Assembly: GCF_014191505.1 (NCBI RefSeq)
Contig: NZ_JACHWS010000001.1
Coordinates: 434,001 to 498,000 of the forward strand
Reading direction: 5' to 3'
DNA: 64,000 nucleotides
From: Hoyosella altamirensis
GTDB lineage: Bacteria; Actinomycetota; Actinomycetes; Mycobacteriales; Mycobacteriaceae
The position numbers and the translations under genes were made by a program. Positions 41,925 through 52,216 of this stretch are shown here, piece by piece; position 1 is the first letter of the stretch, and each line of letters opens with the position of its first letter. The notes beneath the pieces are model-generated. The model had not been told where the DNA came from. It made no database searches and was given only the letters and a program-made list of their open reading frames with translations.

Positions 41925-43130
41925 ATGGATTCTCCTACACCAGCCATGCTTCCGGTGGTGCGTGACTATCTGCTGCTGGGTTTGAGATTCGATCGCCTCG
42001 AAGAGGGGTTCGTTGACGCCTACACTGGCGACCCAGAGTTGCGCCGTGTCGTCGCGAGCGAACCGCCGCCGCAACCGGCCGAGCTCGCAGCCCAGGCACG
42101 TCGGCTGCGTGGCGAACTCGAAGGGAGCGGCCTGTGCCCCGAGCGAACCGCCTTCCTGGATGTGCACTTGCGAGCGCTGGAATGCTCGGCACGCAAATTC
42201 GCGGGTGACGACGTCGGCTTTCTCGACGAGGTCGCGGACTACTTTGACGTCCGCATCGGGCTCGGAGATGAGGACACCTATCGTGCGGCACACCGCGCTC
42301 TCCACGAGGTGCTTCCGGGATCTGGAGATCTGGCCGAGCGTATGCGAGCGCACCGCGCAACAGAAGAGATCCCGCCTGAGCGGCTCAATGAGTGCGTCGA
42401 TGCGTTCTCTAGTGCGCTGCGCGACCGTGTCCGTACTCGGTTCGGCCTGCCCGCAATGGAACAGATCGACTTCGAGATCGTGACCGACAAGCCGTGGTCC
42501 GGGTTCAATTACTACCTCGGTGACTTCAGGTCGCGCGTAGCGATCAACGCTGACCTCAAGCAGCACATGTCGGGGCTGCCGCACCTGATCGCGCACGAAG
42601 CGTACCCAGGCCACCACACAGAGCACTGTCACAAGGAAACCGGCATCGTTGCTGAGGGCGAGCACGAGCAGACGATCTTCCTGGTGAACACGCCACAGTG
42701 CCTCATGGCGGAGGGGCTCGCCGATCTCGCACTGAAGGCCGCAGTCGGCCCCGGCTGGGGACTGTGGGCCCAGGAGATTTTCGCGGACCTCGGGCTTCGA
42801 TTCGACGGTGAACTCGCCGAACGCATTTCGGCTGCAGCGGCGGGCCTGCTGGGAGTTCGTCAGGATGCCGCAATCATGTTGCACGACCAGCACCGCAGCC
42901 ACGACGACGTCGCGCGCTTCCTGCAGCGATGGTCGCTCATCACGCCACAGCGAGCACGACAGACGCTGCGCTTTCTGACGTCTCCACTTTGGCGGGCATA
43001 CATCAGCACTTACGTCGAGGGGTACCGGTTGCTCAGCACGTGGCTCGATCAGGGTCCGGACGGCGTGACGCAGGAGCAACGATTCCGTCGCCTGCTCGAT
43101 GAACCCCTTATTCCCTCCCAGCTACGCTGA
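41925..43130 (+). CDS. DUF885 putative metallopeptidase
   Basis: A 401-residue protein of the DUF885 family. The probable zinc site is HEAYPGHHTEH (about residues 225-235), the HExxPGHH form typical of the family, with a second Glu likely in MAEGLADLALKAAV (about 261-274). SGFNYYLGDFRSRVAIN precedes it, and a C-terminal segment LTSPLWRAYISTYVEGY also fits. The protein lacks a signal peptide, so it should be cytoplasmic. No substrate is known. The start at MDSPTPAML is favoured over an ATG seven codons upstream because the latter adds no conserved sequence. It is upstream of glyA in the same direction. Confidence 0.85.
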   Translation: MDSPTPAMLPVVRDYLLLGLRFDRLEEGFVDAYTGDPELRRVVASEPPPQPAELAAQARRLRGELEGSGLCPERTAFLDVHLRALECSARKFAGDDVGFLDEVADYFDVRIGLGDEDTYRAAHRALHEVLPGSGDLAERMRAHRATEEIPPERLNECVDAFSSALRDRVRTRFGLPAMEQIDFEIVTDKPWSGFNYYLGDFRSRVAINADLKQHMSGLPHLIAHEAYPGHHTEHCHKETGIVAEGEHEQTIFLVNTPQCLMAEGLADLALKAAVGPGWGLWAQEIFADLGLRFDGELAERISAAAAGLLGVRQDAAIMLHDQHRSHDDVARFLQRWSLITPQRARQTLRFLTSPLWRAYISTYVEGYRLLSTWLDQGPDGVTQEQRFRRLLDEPLIPSQLR

Positions 43131-43270
43131 TGACCCCTGGTGAGAGGTGCCGTTAGCGCAGCGGCTCCGGCCATTTCCACCTGCAGGTTTCACCCAAGTA
43201 CACTGGTGCAGTCTTTCAGGGCCTGACGGGGTGAGGGACAGACTAAAACCGACTATCGGGAGATTGGCTG

Positions 43271-44572
43271 ATGACTGCTGCATCCGTTGCCGCTTCGAGT
43301 TTCACCGCACCGCTCGCGGAGCTCGACCCTGATGTTGCGGCGGCCATGGCAGGAGAGCTTGCCCGGCAGCGCGAAACTCTCGAGATGATCGCGTCTGAGA
43401 ACTTCGTGCCTCGCGCTGTTCTGCAAGCTCAGGGATCAGTACTGACCAATAAGTACGCCGAGGGTTACCCGGGCCGCCGCTATTACGGCGGATGCGAGCA
43501 TGTCGACGTCGTTGAGAATCTGGCCCGGGACCGCGCCAAGTCGCTGTTCGGTGCGGACTTCGCGAATGTGCAGCCACACGCAGGTGCGCAGGCCAACGCG
43601 GCAGTGCTGCACGCGATGATGAAGCCTGAAGAGCGTCTGCTCGGACTCGACCTCGCACACGGTGGCCACTTGACCCACGGTATGCGGCTGAATTTCTCCG
43701 GGAAGCTCTACGAAGTCGGCTTCTACGGTGTTGACCCGCAGACCTTCCGCATCGACATGGATGCTGTGCGCGCTAAGGCACTCGAGTTTCGCCCGAAGGT
43801 CATCGTCGCGGGCTGGTCGGCATACCCCCGTCAGCAGGACTTCGCGGCGTTCCGCGCCATTGCGGACGAAGTGGGTGCCCATCTCTGGGTGGATATGGCG
43901 CATTTCGCTGGTCTAGTCGCGGCGGGACTGCACCCCTCACCCGTGCCGCACGCAGATGTTGTCTCAACGACAGTGCACAAAACGCTCGGCGGTCCTCGCT
44001 CCGGCCTGATCATCGGCAAGCAGGAATGGGCAAAGCCGATCAACTCTGCCGTCTTCCCCGGCCAGCAGGGTGGCCCGCTCATGCACGCCATCGCGGCCAA
44101 GGCCGTTGCTCTCAAGATTGCCGGGACTGATGAGTTCCGCGAGCGCCAGCAGCGCACGCTGTCCGGCGCGAAGATCATCGCTGACCGGCTTACCAGCACC
44201 GATGTCGCGGACAAGGGCGTCACGGTCCTCACCGGCGGTACCGACGTGCACCTGGTGCTCGTCGATCTGCGTAACTCCGAACTTGATGGCAAGCAGGCTG
44301 AAGACTTGCTCCATGAGGCTGGCATCACCGTCAACCGCAATGCTGTGCCGTTCGACCCGCGTCCGCCGATGGTCACATCCGGGCTGCGCATCGGCACCGC
44401 CGCTCTCGCGACGCGCGGATTCGGTGACAGCGAGTTCGAGAAGGTCGCCGACATCATCGCCGCCGCGCTCACCGGTGCGCGCGAGATCTCCACGTTGCGG
44501 GACGAAGTCTCGGCGCTCGCACGCGACTTCCCGCTGTACGAGGGGCTTGAGGATTGGCGGTTGCTGGGCTGA
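43271..44572 (+). CDS. glyA: Serine hydroxymethyltransferase
   Basis: A 433-residue PLP enzyme that interconverts serine and glycine and feeds one-carbon units to tetrahydrofolate. It has [19 protein letters not shown] at the N-terminus, [17 protein letters not shown], the cofactor region [14 protein letters not shown], and the Schiff-base lysine in [14 protein letters not shown] (about residue 237). The end is a short C-terminal domain ending [22 protein letters not shown] upstream of the ATG gives the ribosome site. No glycine riboswitch was recognised in the 140-base upstream gap. Its placement before phoH2 matches Rv1093. Confidence 0.97.
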   Translation: MTAASVAASSFTAPLAELDPDVAAAMAGELARQRETLEMIASENFVPRAVLQAQGSVLTNKYAEGYPGRRYYGGCEHVDVVENLARDRAKSLFGADFANVQPHAGAQANAAVLHAMMKPEERLLGLDLAHGGHLTHGMRLNFSGKLYEVGFYGVDPQTFRIDMDAVRAKALEFRPKVIVAGWSAYPRQQDFAAFRAIADEVGAHLWVDMAHFAGLVAAGLHPSPVPHADVVSTTVHKTLGGPRSGLIIGKQEWAKPINSAVFPGQQGGPLMHAIAAKAVALKIAGTDEFRERQQRTLSGAKIIADRLTSTDVADKGVTVLTGGTDVHLVLVDLRNSELDGKQAEDLLHEAGITVNRNAVPFDPRPPMVTSGLRIGTAALATRGFGDSEFEKVADIIAAALTGAREISTLRDEVSALARDFPLYEGLEDWRLLG

Positions 44573-44619
44573 GCCGCTCGTCCTGGGCCAATCTGGTCTC
44601 CACCCACACGGCAGCAACG

Positions 44620-44641
44620 GTTCACGCGAAGTTCACACGCG
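44620..44641 (+). promoter_or_regulatory. PHO-box-like direct repeat upstream of phoH2
   Basis: Two adjacent 11-base direct units: GTTCACGCGAA (44620-44630) and GTTCACACGCG (44631-44641). PhoP of Streptomyces binds 11-base repeats of the form GTTCACC..., so the second unit is a good and the first a fair match. The pair is about 80 bases upstream of a tiny leader ORF and about 200 bases from phoH2. Binding here by a PhoP or RegX3 homologue is inference. Confidence 0.5.
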
Positions 44642-44718
44642 CCTACCGCAACATGCACAATGTGGCCTGTAGCGTCGCAAATGCAGGCAGGTTCCTTGCT
44701 TGCCCGGGAGGTTCTATC

Positions 44719-44772
44719 GTGACTGTGGTTTTCAGCGCGAGAGGGCCGGCACCCGGCCCTCGCGGGATGTAA
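44719..44772 (+). CDS. 17-codon leader ORF upstream of phoH2
   Basis: A GTG with GGGAGG seven bases upstream opens a 17-residue frame, MTVVFSARGPAPGPRGM, ending in TAA at 44770-44772. Within it GAGGGCCGG (44741-44749) and CCGGCCCTC (44753-44761) form a 9-bp GC-only hairpin with a 3-base loop. The peptide is rich in Arg, Pro and Gly. The good ribosome site, the stop before phoH2 and the hairpin inside the frame suggest a regulatory upstream ORF. A longer open frame in phase starts at 44554 inside glyA. It may relate to the small PhoAT antitoxin reported before mycobacterial phoH2, but I cannot confirm that. Confidence 0.45.
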   Translation: MTVVFSARGPAPGPRGM

Positions 44773-44844
44773 CAACACCCGCGAAGGACGGACCGGCCGC
44801 TCGAGAGACGCTCGCTGGGGTGCCTGGTGGGCCGAGGAGCACAC

Positions 44845-46149
44845 GTGACCGTGAGCGATTCCGCGCGTTCTGCCCGCACATATGTCCTGGACACATCAGT
44901 CCTGCTGTCCGATCCTCGCGCGCTCCTTCGTTTCGATGAGCACAAGGTGGTACTGCCCCTCGTGGTCATCGGCGAACTCGAAGCGAAACGCCACCACCCC
45001 GAACTGGGATGGTTCGCGCGCGAGTCCCTCCGCTTCCTGGAGGATTTGCGAACCCAGTACGGGCGCCTCGACAGCCCGGTGCCCGTCGGCGACAGCGGCG
45101 GCACCCTCAGAGTGGAACTCAACCACACTGATCCGGCTGTTCTTCCCGCAGGTTTCCGGACAGACTCGAACGACTCGCGAATCCTCGCGTGCGCGCTCAA
45201 TCTGGCTGCAGAGGGCGAGGACGTGGTCCTCGTCAGCAAAGACATTCCGCTGCGGGTGAAAGCCGGGGCGGTCGGGCTGAGTGCCGACGAGTACCACGCG
45301 CACGATGTCGTGATTTCCGGCTGGACCGGCATGACAGAGTTCGACGTCGAGCGCAGCCTTATCGACGACCTCTTTACCGACGGGGTGGCCGATGTCGAAG
45401 CGGCACGCGAACTGCCCTGCCACACGGGTGTCCGGTTGCTCTCGCCCACGTCGAGTGCCCTCGGTCGCGTCACCGCCGATAAGCAAGTGCAACTTGTTCG
45501 CGGTGACCGGGAGGCGTTCGGGCTGCACGGGCGTTCCGCGGAGCAGCGCGTCGCACTTGACCTGCTGCTCGACGAAACCATCGGAATCGTATCGCTCGGT
45601 GGCCGCGCGGGCACCGGCAAGTCGGCTCTCGCATTGTGTGCCGGACTCGAGTCGGTACTTGAACGCGGCAACCACCGCAAAGTGGTCGTTTTCAGGCCGC
45701 TGTACGCGGTGGGCGGGCAGGAACTCGGCTACCTGCCAGGGTCTGAAAACGAGAAAATGGGCCCATGGGCGCAGGCTGTGTTCGACACGCTTGAGGGCCT
45801 CGCAAGCCAGAACGTCATTGACGAAGTCCTGTCACGCGGCATGCTCGAGGTGCTTCCTCTCACTCACATCCGCGGTCGGAGCTTCCACGACTCCTTCGTG
45901 ATCGTCGACGAGGCACAGTCACTGGAACGGAACGTGCTGCTGACTGTGCTTTCCCGCCTCGGTACGGGTTCACGCGTTGTTCTCACCCATGACGTCGCGC
46001 AGCGCGACAACCTGCGTGTAGGCCGCTTCGACGGCGTCGCTGCGGTCATCGAGAAGCTCAAAGGCCACCCACTTTTCGCTCACATCACGCTGACACGCAG
46101 TGAAAGATCACCGGTTGCCGCGCTGGTAACTGAGATGCTGGAGCAGTAG
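44845..46149 (+). CDS. phoH2: PhoH2: PIN-domain ribonuclease fused to PhoH helicase
   Basis: A 434-residue protein with an N-terminal PIN domain (about residues 5-150; acidic residues in [22 protein letters not shown] and [11 protein letters not shown]) and a C-terminal PhoH ATPase (about 220-430) with Walker [14 protein letters not shown] and Walker [11 protein letters not shown]. In mycobacteria PhoH2 is a sequence-specific RNA helicase and RNase and has toxin-like behaviour. The GTG at 44845 with GAGGAG six bases upstream gives the length I recall for Rv1095 (433). A second GTG two codons later is possible. The PHO-box-like repeat and leader ORF upstream suggest phosphate-linked and translational control. 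Confidence 0.94.
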   Translation: MTVSDSARSARTYVLDTSVLLSDPRALLRFDEHKVVLPLVVIGELEAKRHHPELGWFARESLRFLEDLRTQYGRLDSPVPVGDSGGTLRVELNHTDPAVLPAGFRTDSNDSRILACALNLAAEGEDVVLVSKDIPLRVKAGAVGLSADEYHAHDVVISGWTGMTEFDVERSLIDDLFTDGVADVEAARELPCHTGVRLLSPTSSALGRVTADKQVQLVRGDREAFGLHGRSAEQRVALDLLLDETIGIVSLGGRAGTGKSALALCAGLESVLERGNHRKVVVFRPLYAVGGQELGYLPGSENEKMGPWAQAVFDTLEGLASQNVIDEVLSRGMLEVLPLTHIRGRSFHDSFVIVDEAQSLERNVLLTVLSRLGTGSRVVLTHDVAQRDNLRVGRFDGVAAVIEKLKGHPLFAHITLTRSERSPVAALVTEMLEQ

Positions 46150-46160
46150 GGGGTTAAGCG

Positions 46161-46198
46161 GCCGTGCCCCAGGATGGCTAACTCTCCTGGGGCACGGC
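46161..46198. terminator. Hairpin terminator after phoH2
   Basis: GCCGTGCCCCAGGA at 46161-46174 pairs perfectly with 46185-46198 over 14 bases around a 10-base loop. It lies between convergent genes (phoH2 ends 46149, next ends 46206). No U-tract follows, as is common in actinobacteria. Confidence 0.8.
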
Positions 46199-46205
46199 TC
46201 TCACG

Positions 46206-46457
46206 TCACTCGTCGTCGATGGTTTCGTCAACATCCGGGACGTCTGCTTCAGGCAGGTCTTCCGGAGGCTCGCCGAACGACAATGTGTCGAGCTGATCAA
46301 GGCTTCCCGATTCCGAGAACGTCGTGAGCAGCGAATCAAGCAGGCTGGTCGAAAGCTCACCGAAGATCTGGCCGAAGAGTTCGCTTCCTCCGGGGATCAT
46401 TTCGAGCAGATCACCTCCGCCGCCGATAGCACCAAGTAGGTCGTCGAGAAAGTTCAC
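46206..46457 (-). CDS. Small acidic protein, unknown function
   Basis: An 83-residue, strongly acidic protein with no membrane segment. The N-terminus MNFLDDLLGAIGGGGDLLEMIPGG is amphipathic and Gly-rich, and the rest is Leu/Ser/Glu-rich with many Asp/Glu at the end (PEADVPDVDETIDDE). The start is GTG at 46457 with CGGAG upstream. Codon third positions look like those of neighbours. It lies where mycobacteria carry other genes (Rv1096/Rv1097c region). I do not recognise a family; it could be a regulator subunit or a scaffold for a larger protein, but that is guesswork. Confidence 0.45.
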   Translation of the reverse strand: MNFLDDLLGAIGGGGDLLEMIPGGSELFGQIFGELSTSLLDSLLTTFSESGSLDQLDTLSFGEPPEDLPEADVPDVDETIDDE

Positions 46458-46611
46458 CCGTTACTCCGTTCCGTAGTCACGTGTGCTGCAGTCCTGGGTT
46501 CTGCAAGCCTAGCCATTCGTAACACGAAGCAGGGAGTGAGTTCCCTTTCTCAACCAAGCTGCAACGGAGGTGATATCTTCTTCTGCCCCAAGAAGGTTGG
46601 AGGGCTACTGG

Positions 46612-48003
46612 CTACTTCACTTTCGCCATCGCGAGCACATCGAGGCGCTTGTCGAGTTCTTCCTCGGAAAGCTTCTCTGGAACATAGCCGCGATCAAGCA
46701 CGGTCTGGCGGATCGTCTTCTTCTCCTTGAGCGCTTCTTTCGCCACGGCCGCAGCCTCTTCATAGCCGATCGCGCTGTTGAGCGGCGTCACGATCGATGG
46801 TGACGATTCCGCGAGTTCCCGCAGACGGTCGGCGTTCGCGACAAGACCGATGATGCACTTGTCTGCGAACAAGCGGGAAACGTTGGCAAGCAACGTGAAC
46901 GATTCGAGGACGTTGCGCGCCATCATTGGAATGTAGACGTTGAGTTCGAATGCGCCGTTGCCGCCACCCCAGGTGACTGCGGCATCGTTGCCGATAACCT
47001 GCGCAGCGACCTGCGTGACAGCCTCTGGCAGAACAGGATTCACCTTGCCGGGCATAATGGATGAGCCAGGCTGAAGGTCTGGCAGCTGGAGTTCACCGAG
47101 ACCCGTGAGTGGTCCCGAGCCCATCCACCGAATGTCGTTGGCAATCTTGGTCAGTGAGACCGCGATCGTCTTCAAAGCGCCGGACGCTTCGACGAGACCG
47201 TCGCGCGCCGCCTGAGCCTCGAAGTGGTCGAGTGACTCTCGAAGGTCCTCGAGTCCCGTAGTCTTTTTGAGCTCCTCGACTACCTTGCCGCCGAACCCTT
47301 CTGGCGCGTTCAGGCCGCTGCCCACCGCGGTTCCACCAATGGGGAGTTCGCCGAGACGAGGCAGCGTTGCCTTGACCCGCTCGATGCCTGCCTCGATCTG
47401 ACGCGCGTATCCGCCAAATTCCTGTCCGAGAGTCACGGGCACGGCATCCATCAAATGGGTGCGGCCCGATTTGACGACGTTCTTCCACTCCGCAGCCCTG
47501 TCGGCGAGTGCCGTGTGCAGGTATTCGAGTGCCGGGATCAACGCGGTGACCGCCGACTCTGTGGCCGCGAGATGCGTCGCGGTGGGGAACGTGTCATTCG
47601 ACGACTGCGACATGTTGACGTGGTCATTCGGGTGGACAGTCACGCCGTTCTTCGCGGCAATGGACGCGATGACCTCGTTGCTGTTCATGTTCGAACTCGT
47701 CCCGGAGCCTGTCTGGAAGACATCGATCGGGAACTGGTCGTCATGCTTGCCCTCGGCGATCTCATGAGCCGCCGCAACGATGGCATCCGCCTGCGCGGCG
47801 GGGAGCAGACCAAGGTCCTTGTTGACCTGGGCGCACGCCGCTTTCAGCAGGCCCATCGCGCGGATCTGCGTCCGCTCGAGTGGACGCCCGCTGATCGGAA
47901 AGTTCTCGACGGCGCGCTGCGTTTGCGCGCGCCAGAGAGCATCGACGGGTACCCGCACTTCACCCATGGTGTCGTGTTCGATGCGGTACTGCTGTTCAGC
48001 CAC
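46612..48003 (-). CDS. fumC: Fumarate hydratase class II
   Basis: A 463-residue iron-independent fumarase of the aspartase/fumarase superfamily that interconverts fumarate and malate in the TCA cycle. Signature regions are C1 [18 protein letters not shown] (about residues 180-198), [13 protein letters not shown] (about 98-110) and C3 [12 protein letters not shown] (about 316-327), where the catalytic Ser lies. The start is GTG at 48003 with GGAGGAACC upstream; an upstream ATG-like frame to 48036 has no conserved residues. Its place upstream of phoH2 and next to glpX matches Rv1098c. Confidence 0.96.
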   Translation of the reverse strand: MAEQQYRIEHDTMGEVRVPVDALWRAQTQRAVENFPISGRPLERTQIRAMGLLKAACAQVNKDLGLLPAAQADAIVAAAHEIAEGKHDDQFPIDVFQTGSGTSSNMNSNEVIASIAAKNGVTVHPNDHVNMSQSSNDTFPTATHLAATESAVTALIPALEYLHTALADRAAEWKNVVKSGRTHLMDAVPVTLGQEFGGYARQIEAGIERVKATLPRLGELPIGGTAVGSGLNAPEGFGGKVVEELKKTTGLEDLRESLDHFEAQAARDGLVEASGALKTIAVSLTKIANDIRWMGSGPLTGLGELQLPDLQPGSSIMPGKVNPVLPEAVTQVAAQVIGNDAAVTWGGGNGAFELNVYIPMMARNVLESFTLLANVSRLFADKCIIGLVANADRLRELAESSPSIVTPLNSAIGYEEAAAVAKEALKEKKTIRQTVLDRGYVPEKLSEEELDKRLDVLAMAKVK

Positions 48004-48124
48004 GGTTCCTCCGAGAGTTCTTGTCGCTCGTCTCAATGTGCTTCCGCCGAAACCCTAATAGCTTGCACGAGCGCGAAGGTGCGCGACCGAATGCCAGCAA
48101 CTGCGACAGCGGAATTTAGGTTGG

Positions 48125-49183
48125 TCAGGGAAGCGGCGGGAACGCTGTTCCGTCGCCCTGAAAATCGATGCTCGAGAACTCACGCAGCTTTGTGAGCCGG
48201 TGATACGCCTCGATCATGCGGACAGTTCCGGACTTTGACCGCATGACGATCGACTGTGTCGTCGCACCGCCAGCACGGAAACGGACACCGCGGAGCAAGT
48301 CTCCGTCAGTGATACCCGTCGCGACGAAGAACACGTTGTCGCCTGCGACCAACTCGTCAGTGGTGAGGATGCGATCGAGGTCATAGCCGCGATCGATCGC
48401 CCCTTGCCGTTCTGCATCATCCTTCGGTGCGAGTTGCCCCTGGAGGACGCCACCCATGCACCGCATGGCAGCTGCGGCGATGATCCCCTCGGGCGTGCCA
48501 CCGATACCCATCAGCAGGTCGGTGCCGGAATCGGGGCGGGCGGTCGCGATGGCGCCCGCCACGTCGCCGTCGGAGATCAGCCGGCACCGCGCGCCCGCAT
48601 CGCGGATTTCCTGGATGAGCTGAGTGTGGCGCGGGCGGTCGAGCACACACACAACGACATCGCCGACACTCGACTTATGCGCTTTGGCGACACGCTGAAT
48701 GTTCGCCTTAACGGGTGCCGTGATGTCAACAGCATCGGCGGCGTCGGGGCCTGCGGCGATCTTGTTCATATAGAAAACGGCCGAGGGGTCGAACATCGAG
48801 CCCCGCTCCGAGACCGCGAGGACAGAAATCGCATTCGGCAGGCCTTTGGCCATCAGAGTTGTTCCGTCAATGGGGTCCACGGCGACGTCCGCCTCCGGCC
48901 CTTGACCGTTGCCGACGACCTCGCCGTTGTACAGCATCGGCGCTTCGTCCTTTTCGCCTTCGCCAATCACGACGGTGCCGCGCATCGACACGGTGCTGAC
49001 AAGCTGACGCATCGCATCAACTGCGGCGCCGTCACCATCTTCCTTGGCACCGCGACCGACCCAGCGGCCGGCCGCCATCGCTCCAGCTTCGGTGACGCGC
49101 ACTAGTTCGAGTGCCAGGTTCCGGTCCGGCTTGTCTCGCGTGGAATCTGCCTGGGTCCCGGGATCGCCGGAAATCGTCGTCAT
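48125..49183 (-). CDS. glpX: Fructose-1,6-bisphosphatase class II
   Basis: A 352-residue GlpX-type phosphatase. It is the main gluconeogenic bisphosphatase of mycobacteria. The metal/substrate sites are in [18 protein letters not shown] (about residues 71-88), [14 protein letters not shown] (about 102-115), and [15 protein letters not shown], with [17 protein letters not shown] near 220. The ATG at 49183 has GAGGAGG upstream. The stop is 121 bases upstream of the fumC start; the two genes share a strand and are probably read together. No N-terminal membrane or signal segment is present. A longer upstream frame to 49297 looks non-coding. Confidence 0.96.
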   Translation of the reverse strand: MTTISGDPGTQADSTRDKPDRNLALELVRVTEAGAMAAGRWVGRGAKEDGDGAAVDAMRQLVSTVSMRGTVVIGEGEKDEAPMLYNGEVVGNGQGPEADVAVDPIDGTTLMAKGLPNAISVLAVSERGSMFDPSAVFYMNKIAAGPDAADAVDITAPVKANIQRVAKAHKSSVGDVVVCVLDRPRHTQLIQEIRDAGARCRLISDGDVAGAIATARPDSGTDLLMGIGGTPEGIIAAAAMRCMGGVLQGQLAPKDDAERQGAIDRGYDLDRILTTDELVAGDNVFFVATGITDGDLLRGVRFRAGGATTQSIVMRSKSGTVRMIEAYHRLTKLREFSSIDFQGDGTAFPPLP

Positions 49184-49371
49184 GGACGAGATGCCTCCTC
49201 GTGGTGTGGTGCCGATTGATGTGAACGGCTCCGATGGCGTCACGAACTGCTCAGGTAATTGTGGCAGAGAGCGGGCCAGAGATGTCGACCCGGTCACTCG
49301 AATTTCATTTAACGGTGGTCGCGATAGACGGCAGATCGGGCGTACGCCAATTTTTTGTCATACTGGTGCGC

Positions 49372-49938
49372 GTGCCAGCCGACAAACCCAGGATCCTCCA
49401 AGACAACCGGGACATGCTCTTCACGATGCTCCCGCTGGTCGTGATCATCCTGCTCCTTGCCGCGTTAGCCGGTCAGTGCTCGTTCAACCCGGGCGGCCCT
49501 GAACCTGGCCCGCCACCACAGTTCAACGCCGAACTCGCACTCGAATACGACGCCACGGTCGTCGACTTCCCGATCCGTGTGCCGGACGTGAGCGACGAGT
49601 GGACGGCGAACTCCGGGATGCGCGGCGAGTCAGAGGACGGCGGACCGGGAATTGTCACGTGGGTTGGGTACGTAACGGACGACAGCCTGTATCTCCGTTA
49701 CAGCCAGGCCGATATGAGCGAGGAGGAGCTCGTCGGCTATCACACCGGCGACCCGGCCGCGCCCGAGGACTCAGACACTGCTGGCGGGACTGACTGGCGG
49801 ATTTACCGTGCTGCGAATGGTGAACCAATTTGGGTGACTGATCTCGGCGATGTGCGCATCGGTATGACAGGCAGCGCCACACGCGCACAATTCACTGACA
49901 TGGCCAGCAAGATCATGGAAGCCGAGCCCCTCAGCTAG
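49372..49938 (+). CDS. DUF4245 membrane-anchored protein (Rv1100-like)
   Basis: A 188-residue protein with a single N-terminal membrane segment ([16 protein letters not shown], about residues 18-34) and an extracytoplasmic DUF4245 domain (about 60-188). Recognisable pieces are [33 protein letters not shown] and [15 protein letters not shown]. The GTG at 49372 is placed seven bases after a CATACT -10-like element, so a leaderless message is plausible; a longer in-frame extension to 49234 is unlikely. It is divergent from glpX and its stop overlaps xseB by four bases. The family has no known function. Confidence 0.8.
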   Translation: MPADKPRILQDNRDMLFTMLPLVVIILLLAALAGQCSFNPGGPEPGPPPQFNAELALEYDATVVDFPIRVPDVSDEWTANSGMRGESEDGGPGIVTWVGYVTDDSLYLRYSQADMSEEELVGYHTGDPAAPEDSDTAGGTDWRIYRAANGEPIWVTDLGDVRIGMTGSATRAQFTDMASKIMEAEPLS

Positions 49939-50213
49939 TCTGCGGAATCGTTCGAGTCACTGTTCTCGTCGCGGCCGTGCCGGGCGATCGCTGTCTCGAT
50001 GCGCTGCCGTGCGCCCGCGAGGTGCTGTTCACAACGGTCGGCGAGAGCTTCGCCGCGCTCCCACAACGCGATCGATGTGTCGAGGTCGAGCCCGCCTCGT
50101 TCGAGGTTGCGAACCACCTCTACGAGTTCATCGCGCGCCTGCTCATAACCCAGAGCAGATACGTCAGCGCGGCCGTCAACTCCAGCAGGGCCCGCGCTCT
50201 CCGTCTCAGTCAT
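49935..50213 (-). CDS. xseB: Exodeoxyribonuclease VII small subunit
   Basis: A 92-residue helical protein. The XseB core [48 protein letters not shown] spans about residues 22-70 as two helices. It joins XseA to form exonuclease VII, which degrades single-stranded DNA from both ends. Its start overlaps the xseA stop by four bases (ATGA), so XseB is translated from the xseA message. The C-terminus is acidic and Ser-rich. The stop overlaps the DUF4245 gene on the other strand. Confidence 0.92.
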   Translation of the reverse strand: MTETESAGPAGVDGRADVSALGYEQARDELVEVVRNLERGGLDLDTSIALWERGEALADRCEQHLAGARQRIETAIARHGRDENSDSNDSAD

Positions 50214-51514
50214 TCGTCGTCCCTTTCGCTCGGCTGCTCACGTTCGCCCGCGGTGGCCCGGAAAACACCGTCGTTCACGCGGACGCGCAGTTCCGTCCCA
50301 GGAGGTGCGTTGTCCACCGTCGACAGGACGTGGAACTCGCCGTCGCGGCTGATCGACTGTACAACCGCGTAGCCGCGTGCCAGGGTCGCGGCCGGCCCCA
50401 GCGCAGATAAACGCGCCCGCACATGCGACACCTCGGACTGGGCCGCGACAAGCAGTCGGTCGACGTCGCGCCGCGCGATCGACCGCAGCCGTTCGACCTC
50501 TGCCGCGCGGTCTGTGATCGCCCGGCCAGGGTCCGCAAGCACCGGGCGTGTTCGAAGCTGACCCAGCAGACGCTCTTCCCGAGTAACCCAAGTCCTCAGT
50601 GCCGTGATCGAGCGGCCGCGAAGCTCACGAAGAAGCGCCAGTTCAGCAACTACATCGGGGACCACCCGCTTGGCGGCATCAGTTGGTGTCGCGGCCCGAA
50701 TATCAGCGACGTAGTCGCACAATGGGTTGTCGGGTTCATGACCGATTGCGCTCACAATTGGCGTGGCCGCAGCAACGATTTCGCGGCACAGCGCCTCGTC
50801 GGAAAACGGCAGAAGATCTTCCACACTGCCACCGCCGCGGGCGATGATAATGACATCGACCTCGGGGTCTGCGTCGAGTGCACGCAAAGCCATAATCACC
50901 TGCGCTGCAGCACCCGGTCCCTGAACGGCGGTGTTGCGCACTTTGAATTGGACGTCCGGCCAGCGGCGCTGGGTGACAGACATGACATCGCGCTCCGCGG
51001 CGCTCGCGCGACCGGTGATGAGGCCGATACACCGTGGCAAATAGGGCAGCGTGCGCTTGAGACGGTCATCGAACAGACCTTCGGCCCGCAAGAGCGCCTT
51101 CAAACGTTCGATCCGGGCGAGCAATTCCCCCAAACCAACCGGACGGATTTCCGTCACTCGCAGAGAGAACGATCCGCGGCCGGGAAAAAAGGTGGGCTTT
51201 CCCAGGACGACCACCCGTGTCCCCTCGGTGAGTTCCACCGGGGAATCCGTCAGCAGATTCGGCGAACACGTCACGGGCAATGAAATGTCCGCCGAGGGAT
51301 CGCGAAGGACGAGGAACGCGGTTCTCGTCCCGGCACGGCGTGAGATTTGTGTGATCTGCCCCTCTACCCACACTGCTCCGAGCCGGTCGATCCATTGGGT
51401 GATCTTGGACGAGACGACACGAACCGGCCACGGACTCTCCGGAGAGCTGCCGCCGCCAGGTTTCGGCCCCGCAGGCCTCTGTGAAGACCCTCTCGTGACC
51501 TCAGCAGAGCCCAC
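50210..51514 (-). CDS. xseA: Exodeoxyribonuclease VII large subunit
   Basis: A 434-residue catalytic subunit. An N-terminal OB-fold (about residues 28-125; [19 protein letters not shown]) binds single-stranded DNA. The catalytic domain has [18 protein letters not shown] (about 150-168), [20 protein letters not shown] and [19 protein letters not shown] (about 226-244), then [21 protein letters not shown] long coiled coil follows (about 290-380), for binding XseB. The first 25 residues are Pro/Gly/Ser-rich and probably disordered. It is upstream of and overlaps xseB, and lies three bases after the Rv1109c-like gene. Confidence 0.95.
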   Translation of the reverse strand: MGSAEVTRGSSQRPAGPKPGGGSSPESPWPVRVVSSKITQWIDRLGAVWVEGQITQISRRAGTRTAFLVLRDPSADISLPVTCSPNLLTDSPVELTEGTRVVVLGKPTFFPGRGSFSLRVTEIRPVGLGELLARIERLKALLRAEGLFDDRLKRTLPYLPRCIGLITGRASAAERDVMSVTQRRWPDVQFKVRNTAVQGPGAAAQVIMALRALDADPEVDVIIIARGGGSVEDLLPFSDEALCREIVAAATPIVSAIGHEPDNPLCDYVADIRAATPTDAAKRVVPDVVAELALLRELRGRSITALRTWVTREERLLGQLRTRPVLADPGRAITDRAAEVERLRSIARRDVDRLLVAAQSEVSHVRARLSALGPAATLARGYAVVQSISRDGEFHVLSTVDNAPPGTELRVRVNDGVFRATAGEREQPSERDDE

Positions 51515-51517
51515 GGG

Positions 51518-52126
51518 TCACTTCGACACCGTCGTGATCCGGTTGCTGAGCATCGTCTGGAAAGGGGCACGGCCGAACTGTCTTTCTTCGTAGCGCAGCA
51601 GCGCAGTCAGATCATCGATCGACAGTTGCCGTAAGCGCGCACGAAGCTGAGCAAGGGTGAGTGTTCCGTAGTCGATGCGTTCCGCTACCGCCGGGACACC
51701 GGAGGCCTCGTCGTCAGCGGTGCTTTGGGCTGATTCGGCTTCGGCGACGGATTCAGTCTGAACATCGGAACCATTTGACGCTGTGACCGGCGCCGAATAC
51801 AGAGCGAAGCGTCCCTGCACGGCTGAACGGCTGTTCCCAGCAGCTACTGCCTTGCGCTCGTCGGAGCGCTCGGTTGTCGCGACAGGTTCCTCGTCGTATA
51901 CGACCCACTCAGGCTGGTCTTCCGGCGGGTAGAGCCATGCCAGCGCCTCATCCCCCTTGATGGCGAGTTCGGTCATCCTCTGCTGGACCCGCATAGAGGT
52001 CTGCAGTACCTGACTTACCGCCGTCATCGGCAGTGTCGCGGCAGTGGTAGGGAGGCGGCGTGTTTCCTCGACAAGCGTGACGGCGAGGCCGGCCATCACC
52101 CGTGCGGCGAAAGGTGGGCGAAACAT
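51518..52126 (-). CDS. Rv1109c-like protein, possibly lipid droplet-associated
   Basis: A 202-residue protein. The N-terminus MFRPPFAARVMAGLAVTLVEETRRLP is amphipathic, then a Thr/Ala-rich helix TTAATLPMTAVSQVLQTSMRVQQRMTELAIKGDEALAWLYPP follows in sequence. The middle is variable and acidic; the C-terminus YGTLTLAQLRARLRQLSIDDL looks like a conserved SAP-like helix pair. Position between xseA and ispH matches Rv1109c. I recall that this family includes a Rhodococcus protein found on lipid droplets; that link is from memory. The ATG at 52126 has GGAG upstream. It may be cotranscribed with xseAB, three bases downstream. Confidence 0.7.
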   Translation of the reverse strand: MFRPPFAARVMAGLAVTLVEETRRLPTTAATLPMTAVSQVLQTSMRVQQRMTELAIKGDEALAWLYPPEDQPEWVVYDEEPVATTERSDERKAVAAGNSRSAVQGRFALYSAPVTASNGSDVQTESVAEAESAQSTADDEASGVPAVAERIDYGTLTLAQLRARLRQLSIDDLTALLRYEERQFGRAPFQTMLSNRITTVSK

Positions 52127-52216
52127 GTCTCCAGCCTGCCCTAATTTGACGTACATCTCTAGCAGATCCTTCCCGTCGTGTCGCGTTTGGGTTGGGGCGA
52201 CCCGTACTCTGGAGGC

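Noticed and set aside
41910-43079. A 389-codon open frame on the minus strand
   Set aside because: It is fully antisense to the DUF885 gene, which has a clear HEAYPGHH motif. The minus-strand product has no domain and Arg/Val-rich composition typical of high-GC shadow frames.
43131-43270. Possible glycine riboswitch before glyA
   Set aside because: The gap does not show the paired stems or the conserved core of the glycine aptamer; only a promoter-like TACACT and a ribosome site are seen.
44741-44761. The GC-rich hairpin after glyA as a glyA terminator
   Set aside because: It is more than 160 bases after glyA, has no U-tract and lies inside a small frame with a strong ribosome site, so a leader role for phoH2 is more likely.
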